A DNA stretch of 64,000 nucleotides from Palleronia sp. LCG004 (GTDB taxonomy: Bacteria; Pseudomonadota; Alphaproteobacteria; Rhodobacterales; Rhodobacteraceae): the NCBI RefSeq assembly GCF_032931615.1, contig NZ_CP136759.1, forward strand, positions 620,001 through 684,000, given 5' to 3'. Positions 61,213 to 64,000 of the stretch are shown here, in pieces. The position numbers were made by a program, and so were the translations under genes. The stretch's first letter is position 1, and each line of letters starts with the position of its first letter. The notes beneath the pieces are model-generated. The model saw nothing but the letters and a program-made list of their open reading frames with translations. It was not told where the DNA came from and did no database searches.

Positions 61213-62589
61213 TCAGAGGATCAGCGACATGACGTAGATCGTGGCGATCCCGACGATCCCCGTCAGCGCCGTGGCGACGGTATAGAGCCTGTAGCCCTGC
61301 GAAACGGACATTCCCGAGAATTGCGTCACGACCCAGAAATAGCTGTCGTTCGCATGCGAGACCATGACCGAGCCCGCGCCGATCGCCAGCGTCGTGAGCG
61401 CGAGATCCGTTCCGCTCTCCAACCCGAGCGACCCCGTCAGCGGAGCGATGATCGCGGCGGTTGTCACGATCGCCACGGTCGACGACCCCTGCGCCGTCTT
61501 GATCGCCGCGGCGAGCAGGAAGGGCAGGAACATCCCCAGATTGGTCAGGACCAGATTCTCGCCCAGGAAATCCGTGATCGGCGTCTGGCGCAGCACGCCA
61601 CCCAGCGCGCCGCCCGCTCCGGTGATCAGGATGATCGGCCCCGCCACGGCCAGCGCCCGCTGGACCGCGTCATGCGTGATCCGCTCGCCCCGGCTCTGCG
61701 CCGTCACGAAGAACGCGATGAAGACCCCGATGATGAGCGCGGTATTGGGGTTCCCGAGGAAGGCCAGGATCGCCTGCAGGCCGCCGGTTCCGAACGGTGC
61801 CGCCTCGAGCGCGGCGATCGACGCTATGGCGATCAGGCCGATCGGCAAGAGGATCGGCAGAAAGGCCGCGAAGGGCGAGGGCCGGCCGGCGGGCGCGGGG
61901 CCCGTTCCGGTTGCCTCGGCCTCCGCGTCGTCCGCCTCTCCGGGCGCGTCGATCGACACCTTGTCGGGGTCGATATAGACGCGGTTGCCCTGGAACTTCG
62001 CATAAAGATAGGTCGCGACGAGAACCGGGATCGACACCACCAGCCCCAGGATGATCACGAGGCCGATATCCGCCCCCAGCTCCTGCGCGCCCGCGATGGG
62101 GCCGGGCGTCGGCGGGATGAACACATGCGTCACCAGAAGGCCGGTCGACAGCGCGAGCGCGAAGGTCGTCATCGACGCATTGGCCTTCGACGCGAGCGAA
62201 CGTGCCAGCGGCGACAGGATCACATAGCCCGAATCGCAAAAGACGGGGATCGACACGACCGCGCCCGTCAGGCTCATCGCCATGGCCGAGCGGGCCTTGC
62301 CGGTCAGGCGGATCACCGTCTCGGCCATGACCTGCGCGCCTCCCGACCGTTCGAGGACGACACCGATCACGGTCCCGGCCGCGATGATGATGCCGATCCC
62401 GCCCAGCGTGCCGCCGAACCCCTCGACGATCGCCGCGATCGTGTCCGTGGGTCCGATCCCCGCCAGCAATCCCAGCCCGTAGGCCGTGACCAGCAGCACG
62501 AGGAATGGATGAATCTTGAATTTCGCCGTCCCGATCACGATGAACGCGATCGCCGCGACGAGCAGCACGATGAGTAACCAGCCTGACAC
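61213..62589 (-). CDS. GntP family permease (gluconate:H+ symporter type)
   Basis: 458 residues with about twelve hydrophobic helices. FKIHPFLVLLVTAYGLGLLAG, GTLGGIGIIIAAGTVIG, IPVFCDSGYVILSPLA, HVFIPPTPGPIAGA and SHANDSYFWVVTQFSG are GntP signatures. Members import gluconate or related sugar acids or hydroxyacids. The start is GTG 62589 with GAGGGAGGA 6 nt upstream; the long frame further upstream crosses the tRNA and is not coding. No catabolic genes are adjacent. Confidence 0.9.
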   Translation of the reverse strand: MSGWLLIVLLVAAIAFIVIGTAKFKIHPFLVLLVTAYGLGLLAGIGPTDTIAAIVEGFGGTLGGIGIIIAAGTVIGVVLERSGGAQVMAETVIRLTGKARSAMAMSLTGAVVSIPVFCDSGYVILSPLARSLASKANASMTTFALALSTGLLVTHVFIPPTPGPIAGAQELGADIGLVIILGLVVSIPVLVATYLYAKFQGNRVYIDPDKVSIDAPGEADDAEAEATGTGPAPAGRPSPFAAFLPILLPIGLIAIASIAALEAAPFGTGGLQAILAFLGNPNTALIIGVFIAFFVTAQSRGERITHDAVQRALAVAGPIILITGAGGALGGVLRQTPITDFLGENLVLTNLGMFLPFLLAAAIKTAQGSSTVAIVTTAAIIAPLTGSLGLESGTDLALTTLAIGAGSVMVSHANDSYFWVVTQFSGMSVSQGYRLYTVATALTGIVGIATIYVMSLIL

Positions 62590-62769
62590 GTGATGTCCTC
62601 CCTCTTCTGGCCTTGATCCGGAGGGGGCACCGATGCCCGAACGACACCGGATCGCGACCCGCCCGAATGCGGGCCGAGGGACGCGGCAGGAGTGCCGCGG
62701 CCGAACCGACCCAAGCCGCAAGGTAGCGCTTGGCACCGTGCCGGAAACCGATGGGATCTGAAGGAAAAG

Positions 62770-62844
62770 TGGCAGCCCGTAGGGGAATCGAACCCCTCTT
62801 TCCAGGTTGAAAACCTGGCGTCCTAACCGATAGACGAACGGGCC
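62770..62844 (-). tRNA. tRNA-Glu (anticodon UUC)
   Basis: 75 nt including the encoded CCA. Acceptor arms GGCCCGT and ACGGGCT pair with a G-U first pair. The anticodon stem CCAGG / CCTGG encloses a loop with TTC, and the T-arm is AGGGGTTCGATTCCCCT. It decodes GAA/GAG. A promoter lies 12 bp upstream. Confidence 0.96.
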
Positions 62845-62855
62845 ACTGGCGGCAG

Positions 62856-62884
62856 GTCCTAAGCAAAGCGCGCGGGGCGTGCAA
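62856..62884 (-). promoter_or_regulatory. Promoter of tRNA-Glu
   Basis: On the minus strand TTGCAC (62879-62884), a 17-bp spacer, then TAGGAC (62856-62861), with a start expected about 5 nt before the mature 5' end. Confidence 0.6.
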
Positions 62885-62957
62885 GAGCGTTTTTGAAGAA
62901 AAGTGCCACTTTTTCGACTTGCCCGATCACGGGCCGGATCGGACGCGGAATCCGGCC

Positions 62958-64000
62958 TCAGGCTTCGGCCGCATCCTCGAGGCGCAGCTGCGGCAGGCTG
63001 CGGCCGTTCCAGTGATTGAGCTCGAGCCGTCCCGCGAAATGGAAGCGCTTGCCGCCATGCCCCTCGAGCGCGGGGCCGAGCGCGGTGTCGAACGCGCCGA
63101 AGGCGATCGCCTGCAGCTGCGGCCCGCCGCCATCCGTGATGGCGAGCTTCAGATGCGATGTGCCGACGCGCTTGGCGCTCGCCACGCGGCAATCGGCAAA
63201 GGCGAAGCGGGGGGAGGGGGCGCCCATCCCGAACGGTCCCGCCGTCTCGATCTGCTCGACGAGTTCGACGGTCGCGGCCGAGGGCATCAGCAGATCGGTG
63301 AAGCGCAGGTCGCGCGTCTCGCCCCGGTCGGCTCCCTGGCGCGCCAGCAGCTCGCCCAGCCGCTCCATCGCGGGTTCGAGCATCGCGGTCTCGAGGCTCA
63401 GCCCCGCGGCCATCCGGTGCCCGCCGCCCTTGGTCAGCAGCCCTTCCGCGGCGAGGCGCTGGATCGCGGCCCCCAGATCGACGCCCGCGATCGACCGGCC
63501 CGATCCCTTGCCGGTGTCGCCGTCGAGCCCGATGACCACCGCGGGCCGTCCCGTGGCCTCCTTCAGGCGGGCCGCGACGATGCCGACGATGCCGGGATGC
63601 CAGCCCTCGCCCGCGGCCCAGGCGAGCGGCCCCTCGGCCCCCCGCTCGATCGCCTGCGCGATCGCGGCCTCGCGCGTCGCGGCCTCGACCTCGCGCCGTT
63701 CGGTGTTGAGCGCGTCGAGCCGTTCGGCCAGCGCCTGCGCCTCGTGCGGATCGTCGGTCGAGAGGAGCCGCGCGCCCAGATCCGCCTGTCCGATCCGTCC
63801 GCCCGCATTGATCCGCGGGCCCAGCACGAAGCCCAGGTGATAGGCCGTCGGCGCCCGGTCGAGCCTGCCGATATCGCAAAGCGCCACCAGCCCCGGCCGC
63901 GCCCGCCGCGCCATCACGACGAGGCCCTGCCGCACCAGCGCGCGGTTCACGCCGATGAGCGGTGCCACGTCCGCCACCGTGGCCAGCGCCACGAGGTCGA
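62958..64000 (-). CDS. recJ: Single-stranded-DNA-specific exonuclease RecJ, C-terminal part (5' end outside window)
   Basis: About 347 residues are present and the frame stays open to the window edge. Seen are DLVALATVADVAPL, GPRINAGGRIG and the DHHA1 domain with SGRSIAGVDLG and the GGGHRMAAGL motif, then the C-terminal OB-type domain to the stop at 62958. RecJ degrades single-stranded DNA 5' to 3' in recombination and mismatch repair. The catalytic DHH motif lies upstream, outside the window. Confidence 0.95.
   Translation of the reverse strand, partial: DLVALATVADVAPLIGVNRALVRQGLVVMARRARPGLVALCDIGRLDRAPTAYHLGFVLGPRINAGGRIGQADLGARLLSTDDPHEAQALAERLDALNTERREVEAATREAAIAQAIERGAEGPLAWAAGEGWHPGIVGIVAARLKEATGRPAVVIGLDGDTGKGSGRSIAGVDLGAAIQRLAAEGLLTKGGGHRMAAGLSLETAMLEPAMERLGELLARQGADRGETRDLRFTDLLMPSAATVELVEQIETAGPFGMGAPSPRFAFADCRVASAKRVGTSHLKLAITDGGGPQLQAIAFGAFDTALGPALEGHGGKRFHFAGRLELNHWNGRSLPQLRLEDAAEA

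Noticed and set aside
61213..63879. Fusion of the GntP permease frame with an upstream frame through the tRNA and recJ region
   Set aside because: The frame runs across a tRNA gene; the GTG with a strong ribosome-binding site at 62589 gives a normal-length permease.

Overview
The window is about 64 kb of chromosome from a high-G+C alphaproteobacterium, most likely in the Rhodobacteraceae/Roseobacter group. Lineage markers are a phosphatidylcholine synthase (Pcs), the dusB(nifR3)-ntrB-ntrC-ntrY-ntrX block, fused ispDF, an Usg-family protein, an invasion-locus-B (IalB) protein, a GluQ/TrmFO pair and a TRAP transporter. Most of it is ordinary core chromosome. No CRISPR array, prophage, rRNA operon or secretion system is visible.

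Layout. 1-2303: the end of a TRAP transporter substrate-binding protein and both TRAP permeases. 2316-4095: an SDR dehydrogenase, a small lipoprotein and a fasciclin-domain protein. 4150-6049: a visibly different patch with a broken copy of the lipoprotein gene, an IS5-family (IS903-type) element with 18-bp inverted repeats and a perfect 9-bp target duplication, and an AT-rich membrane-protein ORF whose start lies inside the last codons of parE. 6042-11169: parE, an epimerase, a MATE exporter and truA. 11278-15077: YcjX/YcjF-type proteins and an AI-2E-family permease. 15109-19217: ileS behind a possible attenuator leader, then a DUF3253 protein and an EamA transporter. 19228-21413 (minus): pcs, an SRPBCC protein and nudC. 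21534-29706: a 5'-nucleotidase-like protein, the SRP RNA with its promoter and terminator, a DUF202 protein, dnaX-ybaB-recR, and ybjN-proC-csaA-hydroxyacid dehydrogenase. 29723-34243: ialB, a probable small RNA gene, a penicillin-acylase-family hydrolase and a 3-hydroxyisobutyrate-dehydrogenase-like enzyme. 34512-39659 (minus): ppiD-trpE, a SYLF lipoprotein and hemB. 39767-44207: a small membrane protein, hpt, a COQ10/RatA-like protein, an Ala/Pro-rich orphan, and cinA-pgpA-ispDF. 44409-52467: dusB-ntrB-ntrC-ntrY-ntrX and an alpha/beta hydrolase. 52464-62589: an IscU-like protein, hisI, gluQ-trmFO, gyrA, usg, speD-(2H phosphoesterase)-speE and a GntP permease. 62770-64000: tRNA-Glu with its promoter and the 3' part of recJ.

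How the genes work together. Many genes form tight operons with 4-nt ATGA/GTGA/TTGA overlaps (ispDF-pgpA-cinA, trmFO-gluQ, 2H phosphoesterase-speE, proC-csaA-dehydrogenase, ileS-DUF3253-EamA, dusB-ntrB). Several housekeeping promoters share a readable form, TTGNNN, 16-18 bp, then TANNNN (often TAGG). The nitrogen-regulation block is notable because both response regulators, NtrC and NtrX, lack the sigma-54-contacting GAFTGA loop.

The least explained items are the AT-rich ORF coupled to parE, the roughly 74-nt candidate small RNA upstream of ialB, the promoter/leader-ORF/terminator arrangement before ileS, and the inverted repeat covering the start of the nucleotidase gene. All calls come from reading sequence and translations by eye; no database search was run.
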